From Clostridiales bacterium (lineage in GTDB: Bacteria; Bacillota; Clostridia; Lutisporales; Lutisporaceae), in the NCBI GenBank assembly GCA_012521375.1, contig JAAYMO010000044.1:1-50359 (forward strand): 50,359 nucleotides of DNA, read 5' to 3'. Of this stretch, positions 11,286 to 19,852 are shown piece after piece (positions within the stretch are counted from its first letter, which is position 1; each line of letters begins with the position of its first letter). Both the position numbers and the translations under genes were made by a program. The notes beneath the pieces were generated by a model. The model made no database searches, had not been told where the DNA came from, and saw nothing but the letters and a program-made list of their open reading frames with translations.

Positions 11286-11386
11286 ATCATCACCTCGCAG
11301 CATTATATATATTTTATCAGATTATGACCTATGAGCAACTATTTAAATAAGCAAATTTTTTAGCAATTATAATTATTAGCTTTTAC

Positions 11387-11395
11387 TGTTATAAT
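11387..11395 (+). promoter_or_regulatory. Candidate extended -10 promoter of the radical SAM gene
   Basis: TGTTATAAT (TGn plus TATAAT, hexamer 11390-11395) lies 34 bp before the start of the radical SAM gene. No good -35 is visible, as is common for extended -10 promoters. Confidence 0.4.
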
Positions 11396-11428
11396 TAATA
11401 CTAAATAATCAATTAATGGAGGCACATT

Positions 11429-13192
11429 ATGAATAAAACACAAAAATTTTCACTTATAGCCTTAAATTCTAAATATATTCACTCGAATCTCGCAGTAAGA
11501 TATATAAAGGCCTATTTAAAGAAATACAACATAGACGTAAACATATTAGAATTCAGCATCAACGATAGTTTCGATAATATAATAAAACATATATATCTAA
11601 GCAAAAGTAGTGTATTGGGATTTTCCTGTTATATATGGAACAGGGAAATGATTATGAAGTTAGGACCAAGTCTAAAAAAAATAATGCCGGATACTAAAAT
11701 AGTGCTAGGTGGACCTGAAATATCCTATGATATGAAATCAACTATGGAAGAAAACCCATGGATAGATTTTATAATATACGGCGAAGGCGAAGAAACTTTT
11801 TATGAATTTGCAAATTCATATTTATCAGGCGATAAGAACTATGAGAATATCAACGGGCTTGCCTATAGACAAGATAACAGAATTTATATAAACAAACCTC
11901 GCAAGCCCATATATGATTTAGATACCATACCCTTCCCCTATGATGACTGTGATTATCCTGAAAATAAAATAATCTACTATGAAACTTCAAGGGGCTGCCC
12001 CTTTCAATGCCAGTATTGCCTATCATCTGTAGATCCTGGAGTTAGATATTTTTCATTAGATAGGGTCTTTCAAGACATAGATGTACTAATATCAAATAAT
12101 ATAAAACAAGTTAAACTTGTAGACAGAACCTTTAATTGTAATAAAGAAAGATCCATTAAAATAATGGAATATATATTGAGCAAAAAAGGCTCCACTAATT
12201 TCCACTTTGAAATTTCAGCTAAACTAATTGATCCTGAATTTCTAGCATTGATAAAAAAAGCTCCTAAAGGATTATTCCAATTTGAAATTGGTGTACAATC
12301 TACAAATAATGATACATTAAAGGCAATAACAAGAAATGAAAGCTTTGATGATATAAAAGATAATATAGCAGAACTAATTAATATGGGAAATTGTCATATA
12401 CATTTAGATCTTATAGCCGGACTTCCTTTTGAAGATATAAAAAGCTTTATAAAATCTTTTAATGATGTATTTTCCCTAAAGCCCCATATGCTTCAACTGG
12501 GTTTTCTTAAATTGCTAAGAGGTTCTAAGCTTAGACTAGATGCTGAAAAATATGGAATAGTATATAATCAGCATCCTCCTTATGAAGTATTATCAACAAA
12601 ACATTTAAGCTATGATGATATACTACTTCTTAAGGCAGTTGAAGAGTTGGTGGAAATCTACAATAATTCCGGCAGGTTTTCTAAATCTCTGAACTATTTA
12701 ATAAAAAATCACTATGGTGATCCATTTAAGTTCTTTCAAGATTTATACACTTTTTACGCTGAATTGAATGTACTGGATAGACCTATAAAAGTAACAGAAC
12801 ACTACGAATTGCTATATAAATTTGTAGAAAAAAATATAGGCATTTCCACAACATTTAACGAACTACTAAAATATGATTTTTTTGTATCAATTGGCGGCAA
12901 TATGCCACAATGCATAAAACGTTTTAATAATTCGAAAATAAAGAACTGGGTAACCCAATTTTTAAAGAATGAAGAAGCTATAACCAAATATATGCCTGAA
13001 TTTAAAAATATGGATATTAGACAAAAACTAAAATTCATTAGATTTGAAATCTTTGAAGGAGATATTTTTGATGCTAGTAGTAGCAAGAGTCAGAAAAAAA
13101 TTGTTTTATATATAAAGAATCCAATGGATAATAAAGATGGTCGTACTTTGCCTTTTGATATTGTTGAATTTAAAAGCTTAGCTTCTATGTAA
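11429..13192 (+). CDS. B12-binding-domain radical SAM protein (DUF4080 type)
   Basis: A 587-residue class B-like radical SAM enzyme of unknown substrate. The N-terminal third (about 5-130) is a Rossmann-like cobalamin-binding domain (GFSCYIWN, KIVLGGPEISYD). The radical SAM motif is C190-x3-C194-x2-C197 in RGCPFQCQYC, followed by the SAM TIM-barrel with the glycine-rich and GVQS segments. The last 200 residues resemble the DUF4080 tail. Clear GGAGG precedes the ATG. It stands alone on the plus strand, convergent with the phospholipase C-like gene. I know no firm function for this subgroup. Confidence 0.9.
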   Translation: MNKTQKFSLIALNSKYIHSNLAVRYIKAYLKKYNIDVNILEFSINDSFDNIIKHIYLSKSSVLGFSCYIWNREMIMKLGPSLKKIMPDTKIVLGGPEISYDMKSTMEENPWIDFIIYGEGEETFYEFANSYLSGDKNYENINGLAYRQDNRIYINKPRKPIYDLDTIPFPYDDCDYPENKIIYYETSRGCPFQCQYCLSSVDPGVRYFSLDRVFQDIDVLISNNIKQVKLVDRTFNCNKERSIKIMEYILSKKGSTNFHFEISAKLIDPEFLALIKKAPKGLFQFEIGVQSTNNDTLKAITRNESFDDIKDNIAELINMGNCHIHLDLIAGLPFEDIKSFIKSFNDVFSLKPHMLQLGFLKLLRGSKLRLDAEKYGIVYNQHPPYEVLSTKHLSYDDILLLKAVEELVEIYNNSGRFSKSLNYLIKNHYGDPFKFFQDLYTFYAELNVLDRPIKVTEHYELLYKFVEKNIGISTTFNELLKYDFFVSIGGNMPQCIKRFNNSKIKNWVTQFLKNEEAITKYMPEFKNMDIRQKLKFIRFEIFEGDIFDASSSKSQKKIVLYIKNPMDNKDGRTLPFDIVEFKSLASM

Positions 13193-13217
13193 CATATTTA
13201 TTCAATAACATATAATA

Positions 13218-13341
13218 TATTGATAGCTTTTTTGGAGGTCATATGGTCATCACTATATCAATACAATATTGTTGGTAGCTATATCAATAGAAATGGTTTG
13301 GGTATAACAGTTACACCCAAACCATTTCTATTGATATAGCT
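13218..13341. repeat. Double hairpin with a 27-bp perfect stem between convergent genes
   Basis: The arm AGCTATATCAATAG.. (13277-13303) is the exact reverse complement of 13315-13341, a 27-bp stem whose inner loop can fold further (TAAC/GTTA). Just upstream a second, weaker hairpin pairs TATTGATAG (13218-13226) with CTATATCAATA (13253-13263), so the word CTATATCAATA occurs four times in alternating orientation. The right arm reaches the stop codon of the next gene. It may act as a bidirectional terminator, but U-tracts are poor, so a palindromic mobile remnant is equally possible. Confidence 0.75.
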
Positions 13342-14045
13342 TATTGCAGATGAATTATGTCTTGATAATAATTTAAAAAACATCCTGCAGTAGTCCTTTG
13401 AGCCATAGGAAAGACATGGCTTGCAATTCTATGAAACCTCTCTTTTCTATTTTTTATAGTCGAATATCGCCTATATATGGCTATAGAATCCTTCGCATTT
13501 TTTTCTATATACAAATATGGGCTATCTAAATAAATACCTCCTTCAATAGCAGCATATCTTTCAAAATCATTGTGAACCTTTTTTATCCATTGTTCAAAAC
13601 TTCTATGGCTTTTCAATAGGTTAACATTGCCGTGCTGAGGAACTGTAGCATCTTGTATCAGATGCACTGCCGCACCTAAATATTTCATTGCCATTTCTTT
13701 ATCTCCCGAATCCCAATAAACTTTAGCACATCCATAATAGCGGGCAAATTTTTGCCTCGAGGATTTACAGCCATATAAACCCCTATGAGTATAAGGATTA
13801 TAAAAATGTTCCCTGCTCTTAAAATCCTGGTCTGCCCAATATACACCTGTATTTATCTGATGAAAAAATTGGCTTAAAAAATCATAAGCCTCCACATAGC
13901 CGTCATTTCTTAATATCTCTAATGCTCTCTTGTTTATGAACATATGAACTTCACATAGGGTTTGGACAAAATATTTTTTAAAGGGATTTATTAGCCATAG
14001 TATAGTTTTGAAGCTTTCTCCATATACTTTTTCAATAGTATCCAT
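13341..14045 (-). CDS. Zinc-dependent phospholipase C-like protein
   Basis: About 234 residues, resembling the all-helical catalytic domain of the zinc-dependent phospholipase C/alpha-toxin family. Family-like metal ligands can be read in CEVHMFIN, WADQDF, REHFYNP and the H-x3-D segment HLIQDATVPQH, with later His and Glu in FEQWIKKVHNDFE. Unlike secreted family members it shows no signal peptide and no N-terminal Trp ligand right after a cleavage site, so I infer a cytosolic or divergent enzyme. A GTG at 14054 also opens the frame, but GGAG sits 8 nt before the ATG at 14045, which is preferred. Confidence 0.8.
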   Translation of the reverse strand: MDTIEKVYGESFKTILWLINPFKKYFVQTLCEVHMFINKRALEILRNDGYVEAYDFLSQFFHQINTGVYWADQDFKSREHFYNPYTHRGLYGCKSSRQKFARYYGCAKVYWDSGDKEMAMKYLGAAVHLIQDATVPQHGNVNLLKSHRSFEQWIKKVHNDFERYAAIEGGIYLDSPYLYIEKNAKDSIAIYRRYSTIKNRKERFHRIASHVFPMAQRTTAGCFLNYYQDIIHLQ

Positions 14046-14223
14046 TTTGTTCACTCCAAAAATAGAACTTTATGATTTATTGTTACATCATAATATAAAA
14101 AAATACAGTAGTATATTAATATGTTTTCCTCATTAAATTTCTATATACGTTATTTACATTATGATATAATTTCATCTATATAGAGTTATTATTCAATTAA
14201 TATTATAGTTTGGAGGTAGTGAT

Positions 14224-15339
14224 TTGAAGGATCTTAGGATATCTCAATTAGCAAAGAATCTTATAAATTACTCGGTAAGCTTAAAACCAGGTGAAAATCT
14301 TCTTATTGAAGTATTTGATGCAGGTATGGAATTAGCTTCAGAGTTAATAGCTGAGTGTTATAAGGCAGGTGCCAATCCATTTGTTACCATAAAGAGTAGA
14401 AGGATTATGAAAGATTTGATCAAAAATACCAATAAAGAACATATGCTAGCCATATCATCTTTTGAAGCTGAAAGAATGAAAAAGATGCAAGCATACATAG
14501 GTATCCGAGGTGCTCTCAACACTTCAGAATGGTCTGACATCCCTGAGGAAAAGATGAGTATTTACCTGAAAAATTGGTCCAAACCCGTTCATTTAGATAT
14601 CCGAATCCCTCATACCAAATGGTGTATCATGAGATACCCTACTCACTCAATGGCTCAAATGGCCGGTATGAGCACGGAGAAATTTGAAGATTTCTTCTTC
14701 GATGTCTGCTGTCTTGATTATTCAAAAATGGATAAGGCTATGGATCCTTTGATAGAACTGATGAATAAAACAGACAAAGTAAGGATCACAGGCAAGGATA
14801 CTGATTTGACATTTTCTATAAAAGGTATTCCTGCAATAAAATGCTCTGGTAAGATTAATATTCCGGATGGTGAAGTATTCACAGCACCTGTAAAAGACAC
14901 TGTAGAAGGATATATAACATACAATACACCTTCTGAGTACCAAGGATATACTTTTGAAAACATCAGACTTGAATTTTCAAAGGGAAAAATAGTAAAAGCC
15001 ACTGCTAATGACACTGAAAAAATAAACAAGATATTTGATACCGACGAAGGAGCTCGTTATATAGGCGAATTCGCCATAGGGGTCAATCCCTATATAACAA
15101 AACCTATGAACGATATTTTATTTGATGAGAAAATTATGGGCAGCTTACATTTTACACCGGGCAACTCCTATGACGAGTGTTTCAACGGAAATAAATCCGC
15201 CATACACTGGGACTTAGTATTTATCCAAACTCCTGAATATGGTGGTGGAGAAATATGGTTCGATGATATATTGGTTAGGAAAGATGGCAGGTTTGTATTA
15301 AAAGAATTAGAGTGCTTAAACCCAGAAAACTTGAAGTAG
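14224..15339 (+). CDS. M29-family aminopeptidase (AmpS/aminopeptidase T-like)
   Basis: Metal-dependent cytosolic exopeptidase releasing N-terminal residues from peptides. At 371 residues it has normal length. Candidate metal ligands of the family are visible: E217 in DGEVFTAP, E282 in IGEFAIG, H309 in LHFTPG, and H328/D330 in IHWDL. Translation starts at TTG (14224), six bases after GGAGGT; there is no competing ATG. It is monocistronic, with its own strong terminator immediately downstream. Confidence 0.93.
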   Translation: MKDLRISQLAKNLINYSVSLKPGENLLIEVFDAGMELASELIAECYKAGANPFVTIKSRRIMKDLIKNTNKEHMLAISSFEAERMKKMQAYIGIRGALNTSEWSDIPEEKMSIYLKNWSKPVHLDIRIPHTKWCIMRYPTHSMAQMAGMSTEKFEDFFFDVCCLDYSKMDKAMDPLIELMNKTDKVRITGKDTDLTFSIKGIPAIKCSGKINIPDGEVFTAPVKDTVEGYITYNTPSEYQGYTFENIRLEFSKGKIVKATANDTEKINKIFDTDEGARYIGEFAIGVNPYITKPMNDILFDEKIMGSLHFTPGNSYDECFNGNKSAIHWDLVFIQTPEYGGGEIWFDDILVRKDGRFVLKELECLNPENLK

Positions 15340-15341
15340 AA

Positions 15342-15390
15342 ATTGGATAAAAAAATTGCGATGGTATACATCGCAATTTTTTTATCCAAT
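15342..15390. terminator. Strong bidirectional terminator after the aminopeptidase gene
   Basis: A near-perfect 22-bp inverted repeat: ATTGGATAAAAAAATTGCGATG (arm at 15342-15363), loop GTATA, and its complement at 15369-15390. The flanking A and T runs lie within the stem, giving U-tracts in both directions. Confidence 0.85.
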
Positions 15391-15497
15391 ATTATCTCTT
15401 CGTCTATCCTTTATAATATAGACCTAATATTACCATATATGATAAGGTTCTGCTCATATGGACCATGCCTGGCACATAATCTAGTTTTTTGTTCAAC

Positions 15498-15716
15498 TCA
15501 ATCTGAAGGTTCCTCCATTCTATATGCCCATATAAATCCTTTGGCTTGTCCTCCTTCATCTTCTGCGACAGTTAAGAATAAATCTTTATCTTTGCTGCTG
15601 CGAATTCTATCCAATGCCTCATCTATATCCTCATTTGTAGGCTCATAATCAGGTATCCATAGCCTTGGTGTATCATTATGCCATTTTTCAGTTTGTTCAA
15701 AAAGATCGCTTAGTTT
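15498..15716 (-). pseudogene. Degenerate fragment of a GNAT acetyltransferase
   Basis: A 72-codon frame between two stops (TGA at 15717-15719 and TGA at 15498-15500) has no usable start. It reads like the first half of a GNAT enzyme: LFEQTEKWHND, WIPDYEPTNED, then FLTVAEDE and GFIWAYRMEEP. The acetyl-CoA-binding half is missing; after the stop the reading frame is not recognisable. I see nothing else in 15391-15497 or 15720-15782. I infer an eroded gene. Codon use in the fragment resembles that of neighbouring genes. Confidence 0.45.
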
Positions 15717-15782
15717 TCACCGCAGGAATTTAAATGAATTCTTCTGTATTTCACACCCAATCCTCCAAGCCATGTTGATAAA

Positions 15783-16445
15783 TTATCCTTCTGAAAACAA
15801 AAATTTCATGAATGCATCTACTGTTGTAAAATAATAATCAGAATTTACTTCCATATAATTCTTAATCTCCTTGATAATATGGGACCAGCCTGCTGCTGCA
15901 AATGCTATTTCACAACTCCTTGCCATATCCAGTCCAGGCTTCAAGTCATCTACTACCAAAATATCATCTCTATCCAAATTGAACTTTTTCATAGTTTCAA
16001 TTATCGGAAAAGGGTTAGGCTTTCTCTTATCCTCTCCCAATTCCCAGCCGAATATTAAATCCGGTGTAAACCTACAATTATACATATAATCCCTTCTGAT
16101 CTTATCACTTTCAGAATGAGATACCACAGATATTATACCGCCTGATTTCTTATATTCTATTATTAACTGTCTCATGCCAGGATAAAAATCAGGTATTTTT
16201 GTGTTTGTATGATTTCTCCATATTTTGTATTGGTACTGCTGCTCATCTTCGCTGAACTTCAATATGCTTTTACATAATTCATAAAAACCTGTATTGAAAC
16301 AATAGGTTACGAACTCTTCAAGAGATAATGGCTTCATATCCGGTCTTAATACTTTTAAAGCTTCAGCAAAAGATGGATAATGAATGTCCGGTGTGCTTTT
16401 TACAACTGTATCATCATGGTCTAATATCAAGCAACGATATCTCAA
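15783..16445 (-). CDS. HAD-family hydrolase (phosphatase-like)
   Basis: About 220 residues. The HAD nucleophile motif is at the N-terminus, LDHDDTVV with D9 and D11; the motif IV acidic pair is in ILVVDDLKPGLDMA. A helical cap between about 20 and 95 makes it a subfamily I (phosphoglycolate phosphatase-like) member. The substrate cannot be told. The frame is open to 16493 but that region overlaps the upstream lipoprotein gene. A TTG at 16445, six bases after GAGGGG, begins the protein right before motif I, as usual. It lies 11 bp after the lipoprotein gene and is probably co-transcribed. Confidence 0.85.
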   Translation of the reverse strand: MRYRCLILDHDDTVVKSTPDIHYPSFAEALKVLRPDMKPLSLEEFVTYCFNTGFYELCKSILKFSEDEQQYQYKIWRNHTNTKIPDFYPGMRQLIIEYKKSGGIISVVSHSESDKIRRDYMYNCRFTPDLIFGWELGEDKRKPNPFPIIETMKKFNLDRDDILVVDDLKPGLDMARSCEIAFAAAGWSHIIKEIKNYMEVNSDYYFTTVDAFMKFLFSEG

Positions 16446-16456
16446 TTCTATCCCCT

Positions 16457-17233
16457 CTATGATATTATTTCTGCACCTATGGTATAACTCCAACCATCTT
16501 CAGTTTTTGTGGCAGTGCAGTCATTAAAAAAGTACGCTCCAAGTCCGCTGCGCCATTTTGATGCGTTAAAAATAAAGCTTGTGTTGATAATAGCTGTATC
16601 TTCTATACTAAACAACAATCCCTTTTCGAAATACAATTTATCCTTATCTATATACCCCTGCTCATATAGCTCATCGTAAGTAGCTGCAAAGGCTTCCGTC
16701 TTGTAGGTATTCCCTATAATATATATCAATGCTGACTTCTCAGCCTCAGTAATATTAGTAACCTTTGTAAAATCAAAAGCAAGAATACTGATATTATCAT
16801 TTAAACCTGGATCCACTTGAAACAAATCATCTATCACTTTCTTATATAATCCTGCAATATCTTCGCCCTGGCTTTTTATAATCAGTTTTTCTATATTGCC
16901 GAGCTGCATAGGAAAGCTTTCCATTATGGTGCCATCAAAAACTATATCAACTAACATACCTCTCTTTAGATCAGCAACAAATGCATCACTTCCATCAGCG
17001 GCCTTAATATCTGTATTTTCTACATTCACCTGATAGATATCTGTTGGGCCTGCATCTTCTGCCATACTTGCTAGTAATATGGTTGCTCCATCTATATCCA
17101 TAATCTTAGCATTCAGTATCGCTTCAAAATTATCAGTGCTATCCCCAAATCGAGATTCTTCAGGCTTTTGTGAACAAGAAACAACGCTTACAGCTATTAT
17201 TAGTATTAGGAGCATCATACTAAATCTCTTCAT
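16457..17233 (-). CDS. Uncharacterised lipoprotein
   Basis: I do not recognise the family. The 258-residue protein starts with a lipoprotein signal peptide (MKRFSMMLLILIIAVSVVSC, lipobox VVSC, Cys20), so the mature protein should be anchored outside the membrane. The mature part alternates beta-strand-like and helical segments and ends in TKTEDGWSYTIGAEII. The first 80 mature residues include a stretch resembling a small beta-barrel (DLKRGMLVDIVFDG). GTGGAGGAATTG precedes the ATG. The HAD gene follows at 11 bp. Confidence 0.8.
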   Translation of the reverse strand: MKRFSMMLLILIIAVSVVSCSQKPEESRFGDSTDNFEAILNAKIMDIDGATILLASMAEDAGPTDIYQVNVENTDIKAADGSDAFVADLKRGMLVDIVFDGTIMESFPMQLGNIEKLIIKSQGEDIAGLYKKVIDDLFQVDPGLNDNISILAFDFTKVTNITEAEKSALIYIIGNTYKTEAFAATYDELYEQGYIDKDKLYFEKGLLFSIEDTAIINTSFIFNASKWRSGLGAYFFNDCTATKTEDGWSYTIGAEIIS

Positions 17234-17350
17234 TCCAATTCCTCCACATCTATTAATCTTCTCTGCATATTTGACGAAAAATGCTCCTATATGTTCCGAT
17301 GCTTCTCTTTAATTACAAACTCTAACTATATTTAACTTTTTAAAATAAGG

Positions 17351-17953
17351 TTATAGCACAGAAAGTGCCCACAGATATAATGAGGCTACAGAACCATAAG
17401 GTGAGTATCTCTTTTTATATCTATAAAATTTTTCTTTCCTAAGCTCCTTAAGTCCATATAAATTCATCATTCCCCTACGAATGGCTAAATCTTCGTAACT
17501 TACAACATCTGGGCGGCAGAGTGAAAAAATCAACACCATCTCAGCAGTCCAAACACCAACTCCATTAAGTGAAGTTAGCCTTTCTATTACCTCATTATCA
17601 CTTAAAGTATGAAGTGTATGAAAATTCACCTCGCCAGATATAGCAGCATCTGCAATTCCTTTTATATATCCAGCTTTTCTTAATGTCATGCCGCAGCTTT
17701 GAATTTCAGAAAGACTTGATTCTGCAATACTATCTGGCGTAATGTTCCCAAGAAGATTGCATAATCTATTCCATACAGTTTCCGCAGCTTTACTCGAAAT
17801 TTGCTGGCCAACAATATTTGAGACAAGTGCAGTAAATGGATCTGATATGATCTTACGTTCTATCATCCCAATCTTATCAATAGCTGCACCAAGCTTTTTA
17901 TCTTTTCTCCTTAAATACTCTATTTCCTTTTGTCCATATTTAAAAATATCCAT
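17351..17953 (-). CDS. AlkA-like DNA-3-methyladenine glycosylase
   Basis: About 200 residues of the HhH-GPD superfamily: NIVGQQISSKAAETVW near the N-terminus, the helix-hairpin-helix LTSLNGVGVWTAEM, and the catalytic Asp in VSYEDLAIRRGM. It excises alkylated purines (3-methyladenine type). The frame extends to a TTG at 17977, but homologues start close to 'M-x-F-x-YG-x-KEIEYL', which fits the ATG at 17953. Its 5' end overlaps the tail of a truncated ogt in another frame, so it probably once sat in an ogt-alkA alkylation-repair operon. The present promoter is unclear. Confidence 0.88.
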   Translation of the reverse strand: MDIFKYGQKEIEYLRRKDKKLGAAIDKIGMIERKIISDPFTALVSNIVGQQISSKAAETVWNRLCNLLGNITPDSIAESSLSEIQSCGMTLRKAGYIKGIADAAISGEVNFHTLHTLSDNEVIERLTSLNGVGVWTAEMVLIFSLCRPDVVSYEDLAIRRGMMNLYGLKELRKEKFYRYKKRYSPYGSVASLYLWALSVL

Positions 17954-18071
17954 ATTCTTTTGCATTCTCCAACTCAAGTAATTTCTTTTTCAATTCAATA
18001 TCACCAAGATAACCAGTAAGTGATCCATTTGTACCAATCACACGTTGGCAAGGTATAAATAGGAGTGAAAC
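17939..18071 (-). pseudogene. ogt: C-terminal remnant of methylated-DNA-cysteine methyltransferase (ogt)
   Basis: Minus-strand reading VSLLFIPCQRVIG..GSLTGYLGDIELKKKLLELE is the C-terminal third of an O6-alkylguanine-DNA methyltransferase, with active-site PC-x-R-V and the 'NGSLTGY' segment. The normal His of PCHRV is Gln here. The frame ends in TAA at 17939-17941. Upstream of 18071 the similarity stops and a stop codon soon follows, so the N-terminal two thirds are gone. It overlaps the alkA-like gene start by 15 bp. Not translated as a functional enzyme. Confidence 0.8.
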
Positions 18072-18206
18072 CTGTATTTGAATTTTAGATTTGTATTACG
18101 AAATTCTATTTGTATGATGAAAATCCTTCTAACTTTTATTCAAGTTACTATTTTATTATTTTTATTTATGCCTATAAAATCAAATCTGTTTTTTATAGAA
18201 ATGATC

Positions 18207-18237
18207 ACAAAAAAAACAGTAGATTAGATCTACTGTT
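18207..18237 (-). terminator. Terminator downstream of the 18.2-18.8 kb lipoprotein gene
   Basis: Minus strand: stem AACAGTAGAT/ATCTACTGTT (arms 18228-18237 and 18215-18224) followed by a run of eight T. It lies 13 bp after the stop codon. Confidence 0.85.
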
Positions 18238-18249
18238 CAGATTCATCAT

Positions 18250-18843
18250 TTACATCATACCAAAGTCATAAATTTTAAAATTATTATCATTAGATGATTT
18301 ACCTACTATGAAACTTCTATTATAGGTTCCATCGCCCCACTGTGACCCTAATTTAATTGAGGTTTCTGAATGCACCTGAGTAAAATTTACATTTATAATT
18401 TCATATTCTTTTAAATTATATTTTTCAACTATCTTTTGCCACTCATAATAATATAATGGGTTTGGTTCACTGTTTTCTAATTTCTCTTGATTGTATTCAT
18501 TTTCAGATAATGTAGAAATTTCATGAATGGTATATGATTTTATGTAAAGACCATCATTGAATCCTTTTTCTTCATTTCTTATTGATATCTTATGAGATTC
18601 TATATCTGCTAAAATTTCTGACTTACTATCGAAGTCAGCAACTATGGAGTATAAAAAGCTATTTACCACAGTTTCTTCAGCCATGTTTTTTGGTAAATCT
18701 TCTAATTTGAAAATTCGACCATCTACATTAACCTCAGTTTGTCCATTATAAATATAAGGTTCCTGTGATTCCCCAATTTGTGTACATGCAATCAAACTAG
18801 TTAGTACTATGATAATAGCAATTGAGGTCAATGTTTTTTTCAT
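18250..18843 (-). CDS. Uncharacterised lipoprotein
   Basis: 197 residues with a lipoprotein signal (MKKTLTSIAIIIVLTSLIAC, lipobox LIAC, Cys20). The mature part begins with a small beta region (VNVDGRIFKLEDL) and continues with a helix and a beta sheet ending KSSNDNNFKIYDFGMM, reminiscent of small NTF2-like or DUF4829-type lipoproteins, although I cannot assign a family. AAAGGAGG precedes the ATG. Monocistronic, with its own terminator. Likely surface-anchored; function unknown. Confidence 0.8.
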   Translation of the reverse strand: MKKTLTSIAIIIVLTSLIACTQIGESQEPYIYNGQTEVNVDGRIFKLEDLPKNMAEETVVNSFLYSIVADFDSKSEILADIESHKISIRNEEKGFNDGLYIKSYTIHEISTLSENEYNQEKLENSEPNPLYYYEWQKIVEKYNLKEYEIINVNFTQVHSETSIKLGSQWGDGTYNRSFIVGKSSNDNNFKIYDFGMM

Positions 18844-18971
18844 TTCTAATATCCTCCTTTATATTAGTTGTATTGGTTTCTAGGGACTTCGTATAAATCT
18901 AGACTTATACCGTGACAAATAAAGAGTGCGTCGCATTACTATGCGAACTTAATACTAATTCAATACTATAA

Positions 18972-19255
18972 TCATTCACCTCTGAATGTCAACGTGACCA
19001 CCTGCACTAAATCCATTCCTTCAAATTTAGAAGGCTCAAAGTAATCTTGAAGAGAGTAACTCCTCATAATTGTACCGCTATCATAAACCATAATAGCAAC
19101 AGGGATTTCTTTATCCATTTCTATCCCTTGGAATTGCATCTTTAGATGCATCAAAAATTATAATTTGTGAATTTTCTTCCATACCAAATGACCTTAGCAA
19201 ATACTTCTCTCTTTCGGATAAATTATATAGCTGAATTCCTTCTTTTGCTTTTCAT
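18972..19255 (-). pseudogene. Small gene broken by apparent frameshifts
   Basis: A GAGGTGA site precedes an ATG at 19255, but that frame stops after ten codons. A second frame from about codon 3 reads well (KEGIQLYNLSEREKYLLR..ENSQIIIFDAS) until about 19150, where a third frame continues to the stop at 18972 (HLKMQFQGIEMD..DLVQVVTLTFRGE). Joined, these give a coherent protein of about 95 residues. The last piece alone could be translated from a TTG at 19154 as a 60-residue peptide. Family unknown. I favour a gene with two frameshifts, or sequencing errors. Confidence 0.45.
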
Positions 19256-19381
19256 TAACAGTCACCTCATGAATTTAATTAATCTGTAACTACACATAAT
19301 TCTACAAGAGTAACCTATAAAATAAAAAATGCGTCTTAATTGCTTATTAAGGTTTGTTCGTAATTTAGCGGTCATTAAACT

Positions 19382-19687
19382 CTACGTAATTTTCACTGGT
19401 ATTATTGACATAGACATATATCCGAAGATTAAAAACAACATAGTAGTTACAATAATACAAATAACAAAGACAACAACTACTGCGATATTTCCCATTAGAA
19501 CTCGTTTCAAAGATACCCAAAATTTTTGTATAATTAAAACATTAACTACAAAAAACAAGATATATATTGCACTGGTTTTAAAAGAAAACATGCCAGAAAG
19601 CAATATATAACTTAGTATAATAAACTCTACTGATTCAAAGATTATGTTTATTGCTTTCATTAATGAATTTATTTTTTTGTTATTCAA
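19382..19687 (-). CDS. Small integral membrane protein, unknown
   Basis: About 101 residues with three hydrophobic segments (roughly 11-33, 38-55 and 66-95) separated by short basic loops (SLKRVLMG). I recognise no family. The frame is open to 19711, but AGGGGG lies 7 nt before a TTG at 19687, which is preferred. It stands alone between the broken gene and the restriction system, in a region that looks recently rearranged. The 165 bases between it and hsdR hold nothing I can name. Confidence 0.6.
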   Translation of the reverse strand: MNNKKINSLMKAINIIFESVEFIILSYILLSGMFSFKTSAIYILFFVVNVLIIQKFWVSLKRVLMGNIAVVVVFVICIIVTTMLFLIFGYMSMSIIPVKIT

Positions 19688-19852
19688 CTTAATGCCCCCT
19701 AAAGAGATCAATTATCCTTATTTCGCTTTTATAAACTTCTACGTAATAAGTTCTTGTGCCTAAGATCGGCTAAACTAGTATATACAATAAGAAGTTGAAA
19801 TGTCCTCTTGGAAATTCATAAAATAAAATATACCAGCTCCATTTTAGGAGCC

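Noticed and set aside
13341-14045. Secreted alpha-toxin-type phospholipase C
   Set aside because: Core resembles the family but no signal peptide, no N-terminal Trp ligand and no C-terminal C2-like domain.
14055-14223. T-box or riboswitch upstream of the M29 aminopeptidase
   Set aside because: Too short and lacks conserved T-box or aptamer blocks.
15343-15648. Plus-strand ORF of 101 codons
   Set aside because: It begins inside a terminator hairpin, has no ribosome-binding site and runs antisense to a GNAT-like fragment.
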